From NCBI GenBank assembly GCA_964614655.1, contig CAZTPF010000008.1, positions 1 to 64,000 of the forward strand: DNA of 64,000 nucleotides. The letters run 5' to 3'. Numbering within the stretch: the stretch's first letter is position 1; each line of letters starts with the position of its first letter. Below are positions 1 to 7,632 of this stretch, one piece after another. The notes beneath the pieces were generated by a model. The model ran no database searches. It had not been told where the DNA came from and was given only the letters and a program-made list of their open reading frames with translations. This DNA is from Casp-actino8 sp964614655. GTDB lineage: Bacteria; Actinomycetota; Acidimicrobiia; Acidimicrobiales; Ilumatobacteraceae. The position numbers and the translations under genes are program-made.

Positions 1-344
1 CGATCGATGTCGGCGTCGATCGAGTCGCGTCGCACGTAGGCGCCACTGCGCAGGTTGTCCTCGACCGTGAGTTCGGCGAAAGTACCCCGCCCCTGAGGAA
101 CCTGGGCGATCCCGAGTCGGACGATCTTTTCGGCACTCGAGGACGAGATGTCGGAGCCTTCGAATGCGATCTGACCCTGTCGGGCGATCATCCCCGACAC
201 GGCCCGCATCGTCGTGGTCTTGCCGGCCCCGTTCGCGCCCAGGATGACGACGATCTCACCGGGTTCGACGTCGAGCGAGATGCCGTGCAAGACCTCGAGC
301 GGACCGTAACCCGCCCGCACGTCGCGCATGGTCAGAAGGCTCAT
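1..344 (-). CDS. livF: Branched-chain amino-acid ABC transporter ATP-binding protein LivF (partial, C-terminus outside window)
   Basis: Second ATPase of a Liv-type (HAAT family) ABC importer; with LivG it would power uptake of branched-chain amino acids or similar substrates at the inner face of the membrane. About 114 residues are visible: MSLLTMRDVRAGYGPLEVLH, Walker A GANGAGKTT near residue 36, and Q-loop AQVPQGRG, the LivF-type form. The ATG at 344-342 overlaps the livG stop (ATGA), so the two are translationally coupled. The signature motif, Walker B and the rest of the operon (permeases, binding protein) lie beyond the window edge. The substrate is inferred from the family only. Confidence 0.9.
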   Translation of the reverse strand, partial: MSLLTMRDVRAGYGPLEVLHGISLDVEPGEIVVILGANGAGKTTTMRAVSGMIARQGQIAFEGSDISSSSAEKIVRLGIAQVPQGRGTFAELTVEDNLRSGAYVRRDSIDADID

Positions 345-1129
345 GAACTCACTCCCAAGTAGGCCTGGATCACCTGCGGATCGTTCTGCACCTCGTGCGG
401 AGTTCCTTCGGCGATCTTGCGACCAAACTCCATGGCGACGACGTGGTCGGAGATCTTCATGACCATCGACATGTGGTGCTCGACGAGCAGCACCGTGAGA
501 TCGAACTGCTTGCGGATCTCGACGACGGTGTCACCCAGCTCGTCGACCTCGGCATGCGTGAGACCGGCGGCCGGCTCGTCCATCAGCAAGAAGCGCGGGC
601 GGGCGGCCAAGGCACGGGCGATCTCGAGGCGCTTCAAAGTGCCAAAGGGCAGACCCATGGCTGGCCGAAAGGCGATCGCGCCGAGGCCGAGTTGATTCAG
701 CAGGTCGCCGGCCCAGTTGCGCATCTCTTTGTTCTCGCGGGCGGCACCCAGACGCAGGATCGATCGCACGAATCCGACTCGCCCCTGGCTGTGGGCTCCG
801 ACCATCACGTTGTCGAGCACCGACATGGTCGGGAAGAGAGCCAGGTTCTGGAAGGTACGAGCGATACCCAACCGGGCGATGCCATGAGCCGGCACCGTGA
901 GCAGGTCGGTGCCGTCGTACACGATGCTGCCTTCGCTCGGCTGATAGATCCGGCTCACGACGTTGAACATCGTCGTCTTGCCGGCGCCGTTCGGGCCGAT
1001 CAAACCGCAGATCTGCCCTCGATCGATGGAGAACGACAGTCCGTCGAGGGCCACGATGCCCCCGAATCGCACGGTGACGCCATCGACGGCGAGCAATCGT
1101 TTGGCCGATTGTTCGGGTACGGAACTCAC
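341..1129 (-). CDS. livG: Branched-chain amino-acid ABC transporter ATP-binding protein LivG
   Basis: ATPase of the same Liv-type importer, 262 aa, the normal LivG length. Visible motifs are Walker A GPNGAGKTT (about residues 46-54), the LivG-typical ARTFQN Q-loop (about 91-96), Walker B LLMDEP (about 180-185) and the H-loop VEHHM (about 217-221). The C-terminal AYLG ending is usual for LivG. The GTG at 1129 is used because the protein lines up with LivG from there. The gene is divergent from the DUF305 gene across 113 nt, and I see no good -10 box or Shine-Dalgarno for it. It overlaps livF by 4 nt. Confidence 0.93.
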   Translation of the reverse strand: MSSVPEQSAKRLLAVDGVTVRFGGIVALDGLSFSIDRGQICGLIGPNGAGKTTMFNVVSRIYQPSEGSIVYDGTDLLTVPAHGIARLGIARTFQNLALFPTMSVLDNVMVGAHSQGRVGFVRSILRLGAARENKEMRNWAGDLLNQLGLGAIAFRPAMGLPFGTLKRLEIARALAARPRFLLMDEPAAGLTHAEVDELGDTVVEIRKQFDLTVLLVEHHMSMVMKISDHVVAMEFGRKIAEGTPHEVQNDPQVIQAYLGVSS

Positions 1130-1242
1130 GAAATTTGCCCCCAGGAGGTCTCACGGCTGTTCTTGCCGCGAAGTGAGAAACTACCAGCGACCCTTCGATG
1201 CGTGCTGGGACGAGAGGCGACCACTTGTGCCACGCTGGAAGG

Positions 1243-1896
1243 GTGACTGTTCTCGACGAAACCCCGATCGACGATGACGACGACGTGATCGTCCTGCCGT
1301 GGTGGCAGAACCCGTTGAACTTCGTGGCCCTCGGACTGGCCGCCCTCATCTTGGGGATCGGGATCGGGTACTTCGTCGGCAACCGCAATGCCTCGGTGTC
1401 GTACAACGATGCCGACGTGGGATTCCTCCAGGACATGCGCTACCACCACGAACAGGCCGTCGACATGGCGTTCTTCTACCTCACCTCGGTCGACGAGCCG
1501 CTGCCCCGACTCGAGTTGTACGCCAAAGAAATCCTGTACACCCAACAACTCGAGGTCGGCCTCATGATCGAATTGCTCCGCAGTTTCGGCGAGGCCGAGG
1601 CCAACGACACCGGGACGGCCATGGCATGGATGGGGACTCCGGTTCCTCTCGACGACATGGACGGTCTCGCCAGTCAGGACGAGTTGAACGCCTTCGCGCG
1701 GGCCGATGGGGTCGACGCGTCGATCGCCTTCGCGACCTTGATGCTCGAGCACCATCTCGGGGGCATCCACATGGCCGAGTACGTGCGCGACGCCGGACGC
1801 AACGACTCGGTGCGAGTCCTCGCCGAGTCGATGATCCGGGGCCAGACCGGTGAGGTCGCCGAGATCTCGGCCGTGCTCCAGGAGTTGAACGGCTGA
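1243..1896 (+). CDS. DUF305 membrane-anchored protein
   Basis: DUF305 family protein of about 217 aa. An acidic N-terminus (residues 8-13, IDDDDD) is followed by a single membrane span (about residues 21-43). The helical domain carries paired-His motifs of the family: FLQDMRYHHEQAVDMA and TLMLEHHLGGIHMAEY. DUF305 proteins fold like ferritin-type helical bundles and often accompany metal or copper genes; the role here is unknown. The GTG at 1243 is preferred over an upstream ATG at 1198 because GGAAGG directly precedes it and the extra N-terminus is not family-like. Its stop overlaps the start of the next gene (CTGA). Confidence 0.8.
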   Translation: MTVLDETPIDDDDDVIVLPWWQNPLNFVALGLAALILGIGIGYFVGNRNASVSYNDADVGFLQDMRYHHEQAVDMAFFYLTSVDEPLPRLELYAKEILYTQQLEVGLMIELLRSFGEAEANDTGTAMAWMGTPVPLDDMDGLASQDELNAFARADGVDASIAFATLMLEHHLGGIHMAEYVRDAGRNDSVRVLAESMIRGQTGEVAEISAVLQELNG

Positions 1897-3272
1897 AGCG
1901 TTTCGCCGGTCTCTTGGTGGTCGGCATGCTCACCGCCTGCGGAGGGGCCGACCTCACCCTGCTCGACGGACGCGACCTCGATCGTCGCAACGGCGACGAC
2001 ACGTCGTCGGTTCGTGTCGACGGTTGGGACGACGACAACGACTATTCAGCATTTCTCGAGGCCGCTGTCGACGACATCGAGGAGTTCTGGGCCGAGGAGT
2101 ACCCGAACACCTACGGCGACGACTACCTCCCGATCCTCGGCGGCGTGCACGGACATCGTCGTGATCGTCGCGAACCTCTCCCGTCAGGATGTTCGTTCGA
2201 AGGCGACTACGCCGACGTGGAGGAGAACGCCTTCTACTGCGACGACGGCGATTTCATCGTCTTCGACGACGACGTCCTGTTCCCGGCCTTCGCCGAGGAA
2301 TTCGGCATCGTCGTCGTCGGCGTGATCATGGCGCACGAGTGGGGTCACGTGATCCAGTCGCCGATGCGTAACGACATCCTCGACAGTCGAGTCAACACCA
2401 CTCTCGAACTGCAGGCCGACTGCTTCGCCGGCGCCTGGACCGCGAGTGCACGGCGCGACGGAGTCGGAGGGCGTCCGATCACCGACCGCGACATCACGGT
2501 TTCGTTGCTCGGGCTCGTGCAGTTGGGCGATCGGCCCGGCGACCGACCTGACGATCCGGCCGCCCACGGCTCGGCCTTCGACCGCGTGAGCGCCTTCCAA
2601 GAGGGCTTCCTCGGCGGAGTCGAACCGTGCGCCGCCTACGAGTTCGACGAGCCGATTCCCCTGCAATTCGGCTTCACCGTCGAAGAACTGTCCCGACCCA
2701 ACCCGAGTGACTTCCCGTTCGACGCCGAGATGTTCGAACTCCTGACCGCAGACCTCGATCTCTTCTGGGGAGCCGTCGTTCCTGCCTGGACGACTCCCCT
2801 CGTCGTGTTGGACGGTGACGAACCGTGCTCCGATCCGCAGGCGGTCGCTCTCGGTGTGGCCGTCTGCACGACACCTCCGACACTCGTCGTGGACACCGAC
2901 CTCATGTTCGACGTCTACCGCTCGACTCCGGGTGACTTCGCCGTCGGCTATCTGCTGGCCGTCGGCTACGGAGAACTGGTTCAGAACGCCCTCGATCTCG
3001 ACATCGACGGAGAGATCGGGCATCTCCTGAACGACTGTCTCGCCGGAGCGTGGTCGGGCGACATCTTGCCCCTCAACGTCGAGCCGGTGGTCCCACCGAG
3101 CGAGGACGAACCGCGGATCTCTCTGTCACCGGGCGATCTCGACGAAGCGATCAGGACCATGATCGCCATCGGCGACGTGTCGGCCGATCTCGACGAGTAC
3201 GGCAGTCCGTTCGAGAAGGTGGACGCCTTCCGTCAGGGTGTGTTCAACGGCGCGTCGGCCTGCCTGGGCTGA
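1893..3272 (+). CDS. Lipoprotein zinc metallopeptidase (YpfJ-type, PF04228-like) with degenerate second copy of the domain
   Basis: Exported putative neutral zinc metallopeptidase, about 459 aa. Starting at CTG 1893 gives a classical lipoprotein signal, MKRFAGLLVVGMLTAC, with lipobox LTAC; starts at TTG 1914 or ATG 1926 would lack the basic n-region. AGGAG lies 8 nt before the CTG. The first domain has HEWGH (about residues 148-152) and ELQADCFAGAW (third ligand Glu), then a DRVSAFQEGF...C tail. The second half repeats this layout as AVGYGELVQ, LLNDCLAGAWSG and EKVDAFRQGVFNG...C, but both zinc His are gone. Substrate unknown. Coupled to the DUF305 gene by a CTGA overlap. Confidence 0.78.
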   Translation: MKRFAGLLVVGMLTACGGADLTLLDGRDLDRRNGDDTSSVRVDGWDDDNDYSAFLEAAVDDIEEFWAEEYPNTYGDDYLPILGGVHGHRRDRREPLPSGCSFEGDYADVEENAFYCDDGDFIVFDDDVLFPAFAEEFGIVVVGVIMAHEWGHVIQSPMRNDILDSRVNTTLELQADCFAGAWTASARRDGVGGRPITDRDITVSLLGLVQLGDRPGDRPDDPAAHGSAFDRVSAFQEGFLGGVEPCAAYEFDEPIPLQFGFTVEELSRPNPSDFPFDAEMFELLTADLDLFWGAVVPAWTTPLVVLDGDEPCSDPQAVALGVAVCTTPPTLVVDTDLMFDVYRSTPGDFAVGYLLAVGYGELVQNALDLDIDGEIGHLLNDCLAGAWSGDILPLNVEPVVPPSEDEPRISLSPGDLDEAIRTMIAIGDVSADLDEYGSPFEKVDAFRQGVFNGASACLG

Positions 3273-3292
3273 GAGGAGTCGTTCGTCCGGAA

Positions 3293-4381
3293 TCACGGAG
3301 CCGACGATTCGACCGTGGGCGCTGGAGCCGGCGCCATCGTGGTCGATGTCGTCGACGTCGTCGTGGTGGTGGTCGTGGTCGATGTCGTCGACGTCGTCGA
3401 GGTCGTGGTCGTGTAGTTCGGATCACGCCAGTTGAAACGCGGCAATTGCGATCCGTACTCCTCCGGCTCCTTCACACCGTCCCACACGAACACCTGATCT
3501 CCGAGCGCTACGAGCGACTGGTAGTAGTCGGAGATGTGCATCGGGATGCGAATGCATCCGTGCGAAGCGGGATACAGCGGCACCTCGTGCGCACCGTGAA
3601 CGGCGATGCCGTAGTTGAAGTACACCGGGTTGTACATGCCACCGAGCTGGCTCTCACGCCGCCCCTCCACCAGCCGGTCGTAGCGGTAGACCCCGCCGGG
3701 CGTCCATGACAGCCCGCACCACCCCTCCTTGATGGGTTCGAGTCCGTCCTCGTTGCCCCGCTCACCGGGGTCGATCGTGACCTCCTCGCACCATTCCTGA
3801 TCGTCACCCGACGACACGTGCGTGACAAGGACCGCCTGATCGCGGTGGAACACCGCCATGACCTGCTCGGGCAGGTAGATCTCGGTGTGATTCGGGGTCG
3901 AGTCGGGGCGGCGAGGTGTGATCACGATGGGATCCTGCATACGACTCCACATCTCGGGACTCACGCGACCGGTCACCTGATCACGGGGCACGCCCATCAC
4001 CAACTTCTCGAAGGCCCAGACGGCTTGCTGAGTGCGTTCGCCGAAGACGCCGTCGGCGACACCCGGATCGAACTTCAATTCGAGCAGCCGATCCTGGATC
4101 AGTTTCACCTCGGGACCGGCCGCTCCCCGACCGAAGGTCTGCGACAACGGCAACTTCACGACCGGAGTCGACGTGCTCTCGGTGACGACTTGCGGAGTGG
4201 TCGAATTCGTGACCACGGGAGACACCGACCCGGACTCGTCGCCACCGTCGGCCACCACACCCACGGTCACCACACCGACCAGCACCGCGGCGGCGCCGAT
4301 CGCCGGGTACCAGCGGTTCAGTTCGGACGGCGCGCGGTTCGCTCGACCGGTCGACCGTCGCCGCGGGGAGCCCTCGTTCAC
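3293..4381 (-). CDS. L,D-transpeptidase (YkuD) with peptidoglycan-binding domain
   Basis: Membrane-anchored cell-wall cross-linking enzyme, 362 aa. Residues 25-46 form one transmembrane segment, about 85-145 a PG_binding_1 domain, and about 160-305 the YkuD catalytic domain with H262/H265 and the S-H-G-C-I-R motif (catalytic Cys about 276). It is expected to form 3-3 cross-links or attach proteins to peptidoglycan outside the membrane. The C-terminus is a low-complexity Thr/Ser tail encoded by GTC-rich DNA (about 3345-3415), probably a wall spacer. The GTG start lies 7 nt after TAGCCT, the leaderless pattern. Confidence 0.9.
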   Translation of the reverse strand: MNEGSPRRRSTGRANRAPSELNRWYPAIGAAAVLVGVVTVGVVADGGDESGSVSPVVTNSTTPQVVTESTSTPVVKLPLSQTFGRGAAGPEVKLIQDRLLELKFDPGVADGVFGERTQQAVWAFEKLVMGVPRDQVTGRVSPEMWSRMQDPIVITPRRPDSTPNHTEIYLPEQVMAVFHRDQAVLVTHVSSGDDQEWCEEVTIDPGERGNEDGLEPIKEGWCGLSWTPGGVYRYDRLVEGRRESQLGGMYNPVYFNYGIAVHGAHEVPLYPASHGCIRIPMHISDYYQSLVALGDQVFVWDGVKEPEEYGSQLPRFNWRDPNYTTTTSTTSTTSTTTTTTTTSTTSTTMAPAPAPTVESSAP

Positions 4382-4388
4382 GGCGCCG

Positions 4389-4394
4389 AGGCTA
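4389..4394 (-). promoter_or_regulatory. -10 box of leaderless promoter for the L,D-transpeptidase gene
   Basis: TAGCCT on the minus strand with 7 nt to the GTG at 4381, so transcription would start at or next to the start codon. No Shine-Dalgarno is present. Confidence 0.6.
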
Positions 4395-4447
4395 CCGCTG
4401 CGCCCTGCGGGACCGAGGTCGGGACGATGTGCCGTTCACCTCGCCGC

Positions 4448-5209
4448 TCAAGCGTGGTCGACGGGCCGAATCGCCCGCAATTCACGCCTCAACTGCCACA
4501 TCTCGCGCAGGATCTTGACGATCACCGATGGCGACGACAGCGTCGACACTCCACGTGTTCGTGGGAAGTAGTCGACTCCGAACTGCACGATGTGATACCC
4601 GAACTTGTGCGCTCGAATCACCAGTTCGGCGTCGATGAACGAACCCTCCGACTTCAGTTCGACGTGGTCGAAGATCCGGCGCCGGCAGAGCTTGAACGCG
4701 AAGTTGACGTCGCGCATCTTGAGTCCGAAAAAGACACGCACCAACGCGTTGTAGAAGAACGAGTAGACGGTTCGAACGTAGCCCTCCCCCGTCCGGTCGA
4801 GCCGGTAGGCGCTCACCACGTCTGCTTCGTAGTGACGCATGAGCCGACACGCCTTCTGGAGTTCGTCCATGTCGAACGGAAGGTCGGCGTCGGTGTACAG
4901 GACAAGGTCGCCGCTGGCATGGGCGAAGCCGGTCTTGATCGAGCCACCCAGTTTGCGATTCTTCGGATGATGCACGACCCGGATCCGAGGGTCGGCGGCG
5001 GCCGCTTCGTCGGCCATTCGGCCGGTCGCGTCGGTCGAGGCGTCGTCGACGACCACGATTTCGTAGTCGGCCACTTCTCCGGCCGCGATCAACGCCTCAG
5101 CGGCTTCACGGGCGGCCTGCAGAGTGCGGTCGATGTACTCCTCCTCGTTCCACATCGGGAAGAAGAGCGTCAGCTTCTCGAAGTGAGCCGATCGCGCGTC
5201 CGCAGCCAC
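4448..5209 (-). CDS. Family 2 glycosyltransferase (polyprenyl-phosphate glycosyltransferase type)
   Basis: Cytosolic GT-A fold transferase, 253 aa, related to dolichyl-phosphate mannosyltransferases. Visible: the nucleotide-binding start PMWNEEEYI (about residues 18-26), EIVVVDDASTDAT (about 49-61), and the DXD-type metal site YTDADLPFD (about 108-116). There are no C-terminal membrane spans, so it would act as a soluble or peripheral enzyme that loads a lipid carrier. The donor and product cannot be read from sequence. The GTG at 5209 lies 6 nt after a TAGCGT box. It stands alone, divergent from the small membrane protein gene. Confidence 0.88.
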   Translation of the reverse strand: MAADARSAHFEKLTLFFPMWNEEEYIDRTLQAAREAAEALIAAGEVADYEIVVVDDASTDATGRMADEAAAADPRIRVVHHPKNRKLGGSIKTGFAHASGDLVLYTDADLPFDMDELQKACRLMRHYEADVVSAYRLDRTGEGYVRTVYSFFYNALVRVFFGLKMRDVNFAFKLCRRRIFDHVELKSEGSFIDAELVIRAHKFGYHIVQFGVDYFPRTRGVSTLSSPSVIVKILREMWQLRRELRAIRPVDHA

Positions 5210-5215
5210 ACGAGC

Positions 5216-5221
5216 ACGCTA
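5216..5221 (-). promoter_or_regulatory. -10 box of leaderless promoter for the GT2 gene
   Basis: TAGCGT on the minus strand, 6 nt before the GTG at 5209. Divergent from the promoter at 5274-5279. Confidence 0.6.
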
Positions 5222-5273
5222 GCGGTGACCACGACGACGTTTGACGCGCTGTCGTGTCGACACGAACGTCACG

Positions 5274-5279
5274 TAGCGT
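5274..5279 (+). promoter_or_regulatory. -10 box of leaderless promoter for the small membrane protein gene
   Basis: TAGCGT with 6 nt to the GTG at 5286. Confidence 0.6.
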
Positions 5280-5285
5280 GGAGTC

Positions 5286-5774
5286 GTGCTACCCCCGCCC
5301 GACATCGAGCCGACCCGACATCGTCGTGAACTGCTCGCCGATCGAGGACGAGCTCATCGACTGCCGGCGAGTTGGTCGCGCGTGGTGGGTGCCGGCTGGG
5401 TGGGTCTCACACTCGGATTGGCGAGCGTCGGTGCGTCGTCGCAGGTGATCGGTCGGCCGGTCTGGTGGGCTGACGACGTCCGCTGGGGAGCCGTCGGAGT
5501 GGTCGCCACCGTCTTCGTCGTGTTCGCTCTGTGCACGAGCGTCGCCGTCTGGGCGTTCTTGAGCGGACCCTTCGTCCCGCAGTTCTCGATCGTCGGCGGA
5601 CTGCTACTCGGTGCGAGCGCGATCGTCGACCGTCATTCGTCGCCCGGCGGTGCCGTCGTCACAGCAGCACTGGCCGCGAGTGCAGTTCTGCTCGGGATCG
5701 GATCGTTCTCGGCCCGTCGTCATCTCGACGAGGTGGCGAGTCGACGAGCGAGTTCGGCCAACACCATCGACTGA
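5286..5774 (+). CDS. Small multi-spanning membrane protein, function unknown
   Basis: 162 aa, no family recognised. Residues 1-33 are charged and cytosolic-looking (MLPPPDIEPTRHRRELLADR). About four hydrophobic segments follow, at roughly residues 34-50, 66-92, 98-112 and 120-138, and the C-terminus is basic. The reading frame is supported by the well-placed TAGCGT box 6 nt before the GTG. Its last 55 nt overlap the end of the convergent phosphatase gene, an unusually long overlap; either stop could be affected by a sequencing error, but both C-termini look plausible. Confidence 0.6.
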   Translation: MLPPPDIEPTRHRRELLADRGRAHRLPASWSRVVGAGWVGLTLGLASVGASSQVIGRPVWWADDVRWGAVGVVATVFVVFALCTSVAVWAFLSGPFVPQFSIVGGLLLGASAIVDRHSSPGGAVVTAALAASAVLLGIGSFSARRHLDEVASRRASSANTID

Positions 5775-6229
5775 GACCCGACCTCCGGACCGGCTCCGGG
5801 CCGAGATCGCCGAACGTGTTCCAGAGCCTCGTCGAGAGGTCGGCCGTCGTGCAGACACATGGCGACGGCCAGCGTCCCCGCTCGACCCATGCCGGCGCCG
5901 CAATGCGCGACGACGTGGCGACCTCTAACCAGACGCTCCCACACGACTTCGTACATCTCGGCGGCTCGATCGACGTCGGGCGACGACAGGTCGGGCACCG
6001 GACACCAGAGAGCGGAGGGCTCCGAGCGCAACCAGTTCACGTAGTCGGGATAACGGTCGACGAGCTCGTGCTCTTCGACGAGGCACACCACGTCGACGTC
6101 GGACGGCCGCACCGAGATGCGGGCGAACAAGGCGTCGGGGTCGGGCGCGATCGCGTGTTTGCCGCAGATCCACAGCGATTCGACGACGCGTCGCAGTTCG
6201 ACACGATGCACACCGCCGTCGAGATTCAT
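5720..6229 (-). CDS. Dual-specificity-type protein phosphatase
   Basis: Small cysteine phosphatase, about 169 aa. The P-loop HCGAGMGRAGT fits HCxxGxxRxG(T/S), and the upstream VPDLSSPD supplies a candidate general-acid Asp. This resembles the dual-specificity or CDKN3-like group that acts on phosphoproteins or small phosphate esters; the substrate is unknown. The ATG at 6229 is chosen because TATGGT ends 6 nt upstream (leaderless) and a longer reading would run into argG. It is convergent with the membrane protein gene (55-nt overlap) and divergent from argG. Confidence 0.82.
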   Translation of the reverse strand: MNLDGGVHRVELRRVVESLWICGKHAIAPDPDALFARISVRPSDVDVVCLVEEHELVDRYPDYVNWLRSEPSALWCPVPDLSSPDVDRAAEMYEVVWERLVRGRHVVAHCGAGMGRAGTLAVAMCLHDGRPLDEALEHVRRSRPGAGPEVGSQSMVLAELARRLATSSR

Positions 6230-6235
6230 GAAACG

Positions 6236-6241
6236 ACCATA
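6236..6241 (-). promoter_or_regulatory. -10 box of leaderless promoter for the phosphatase gene
   Basis: TATGGT on the minus strand, 6 nt before the ATG at 6229. This decides the start of that gene. Confidence 0.55.
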
Positions 6242-6265
6242 CAGATCGCCTGGTGTCGACGCCGA

Positions 6266-6271
6266 TAGCGT
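6266..6271 (+). promoter_or_regulatory. -10 box of leaderless promoter for argG
   Basis: TAGCGT with 7 nt to the ATG at 6279. Confidence 0.6.
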
Positions 6272-6278
6272 TCCCCGC

Positions 6279-7619
6279 ATGTCCGGTGGCCAGTCATCCC
6301 AGCGCGTCCTCACATCCCTCCCGATCGGCGAGCGCGTCGGCATCGCGTTCTCCGGCGGCCTCGACACGTCGGCTGCCGTGGCGTGGATGCGCAACAAGGG
6401 CGCCGTTCCCTACGCCTACACCGCCGACCTCGGACAGCCCGACGAACCCGAACTCGATCAGGTGCCCGGGCGGGCCCGCCAGTACGGAGCCGAGGAAGCC
6501 CGTCTGGTCGACTGCCGCGCCGAATTAGTGCGCGAAGGGTTGATGGCCCTGCAGTGCGGTGCCTTCCACGTCACCACGGCCGGCAAGACCTACTTCAACA
6601 CCACTCCGCTCGGACGAGCCGTCACCGGAACGCTCCTGGTGCGCGCCATGCAGTCCGACGGAGTCGACATCTGGGGTGACGGATCCACCTACAAGGGCAA
6701 CGACATCGAGCGCTTCTACCGATACGGGTTGCTCGTGAATCCGAAGCTACGCATCTACAAGCCGTGGCTCGACGAGACCTTCGTCGCCGAACTCGGCGGG
6801 CGAACCGAGATGAGCGAGTTCCTGAAGGCCAACGGTCTCCCGTACCGCGACAGCACCGAGAAGGCCTACAGCACCGATGCCAACATCTGGGGCGCGACCC
6901 ACGAGGCGAAGCTTCTCGAAGAACTCTCCACACCCATGGACATCGTCGAACCGATCATGGGTGTCGCGCACTGGCGCGACGACGTTGCGATCGAGCCCGA
7001 AGTGGTGTCGATCCGATTCCACGAGGGTTGGCCGGTCGCGCTGAACGGTCAGGAGTTCGCCGATCAGGTCGAAATGGTCCACGAAGCGAATCGCATCGGG
7101 GGGCGGCACGGTCTCGGAATGTCCGACCAGATCGAGAATCGCATCATCGAAGCCAAGAGTCGCGGCATCTACGAGTCACCCGGACTCGCCCTCTTCCACA
7201 TCGCCTACGAGCGATTGGTCACCGCCATCCACAACGAGGGCACGATCGAGAACTACCGCACCATGGGCCGCCGCCTCGGACGCCTCCTCTACGAAGGACG
7301 CTGGTTCGATCCTCAGAGCCTCATGTTGCGCGAACCCATCATGCGATGGGTCGGGTCGGCGGTCACCGGCGAAGTCACCTTGCGTCTGCGTCGTGGCGAC
7401 GACTACACGATCCTCGACACCACCGGACCTCATCTCACCTACGCCCCCGATCGACTGAGCATGGAGCGCGTCGAAGATCAGGCCTTCGGACCTCTCGATC
7501 GCATCGGTCAGCTCACCATGCGCAATCTCGACATCGAGGACAGTCGCGCCAAACTCGACGTCTACCGATCGGCCGGAACCCTCGGACCCGGATCGTCGGG
7601 GTTGCTCGAACTCGAGTGA
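6279..7619 (+). CDS. argG: Argininosuccinate synthase, long (E. coli) type
   Basis: Joins citrulline and aspartate with ATP to give argininosuccinate in arginine synthesis (cytosol). 446 aa, the length of the E. coli-type enzyme rather than the roughly 400-aa type common in Actinobacteria. Visible: the N-type ATP pyrophosphatase loop AFSGGLDTSAA (about residues 22-32), YAYTADLGQPDE, DGSTYKGNDIERFYRYG, NRIGGRHGLGMSDQIENRI and GQLTMRNLDI. It stands alone with its own leaderless promoter and no argH or other arg gene beside it. The upstream ATG extension is rejected because it would overlap the divergent phosphatase. Confidence 0.95.
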   Translation: MSGGQSSQRVLTSLPIGERVGIAFSGGLDTSAAVAWMRNKGAVPYAYTADLGQPDEPELDQVPGRARQYGAEEARLVDCRAELVREGLMALQCGAFHVTTAGKTYFNTTPLGRAVTGTLLVRAMQSDGVDIWGDGSTYKGNDIERFYRYGLLVNPKLRIYKPWLDETFVAELGGRTEMSEFLKANGLPYRDSTEKAYSTDANIWGATHEAKLLEELSTPMDIVEPIMGVAHWRDDVAIEPEVVSIRFHEGWPVALNGQEFADQVEMVHEANRIGGRHGLGMSDQIENRIIEAKSRGIYESPGLALFHIAYERLVTAIHNEGTIENYRTMGRRLGRLLYEGRWFDPQSLMLREPIMRWVGSAVTGEVTLRLRRGDDYTILDTTGPHLTYAPDRLSMERVEDQAFGPLDRIGQLTMRNLDIEDSRAKLDVYRSAGTLGPGSSGLLELE

Positions 7620-7632
7620 CGGCGCGTTCGCG

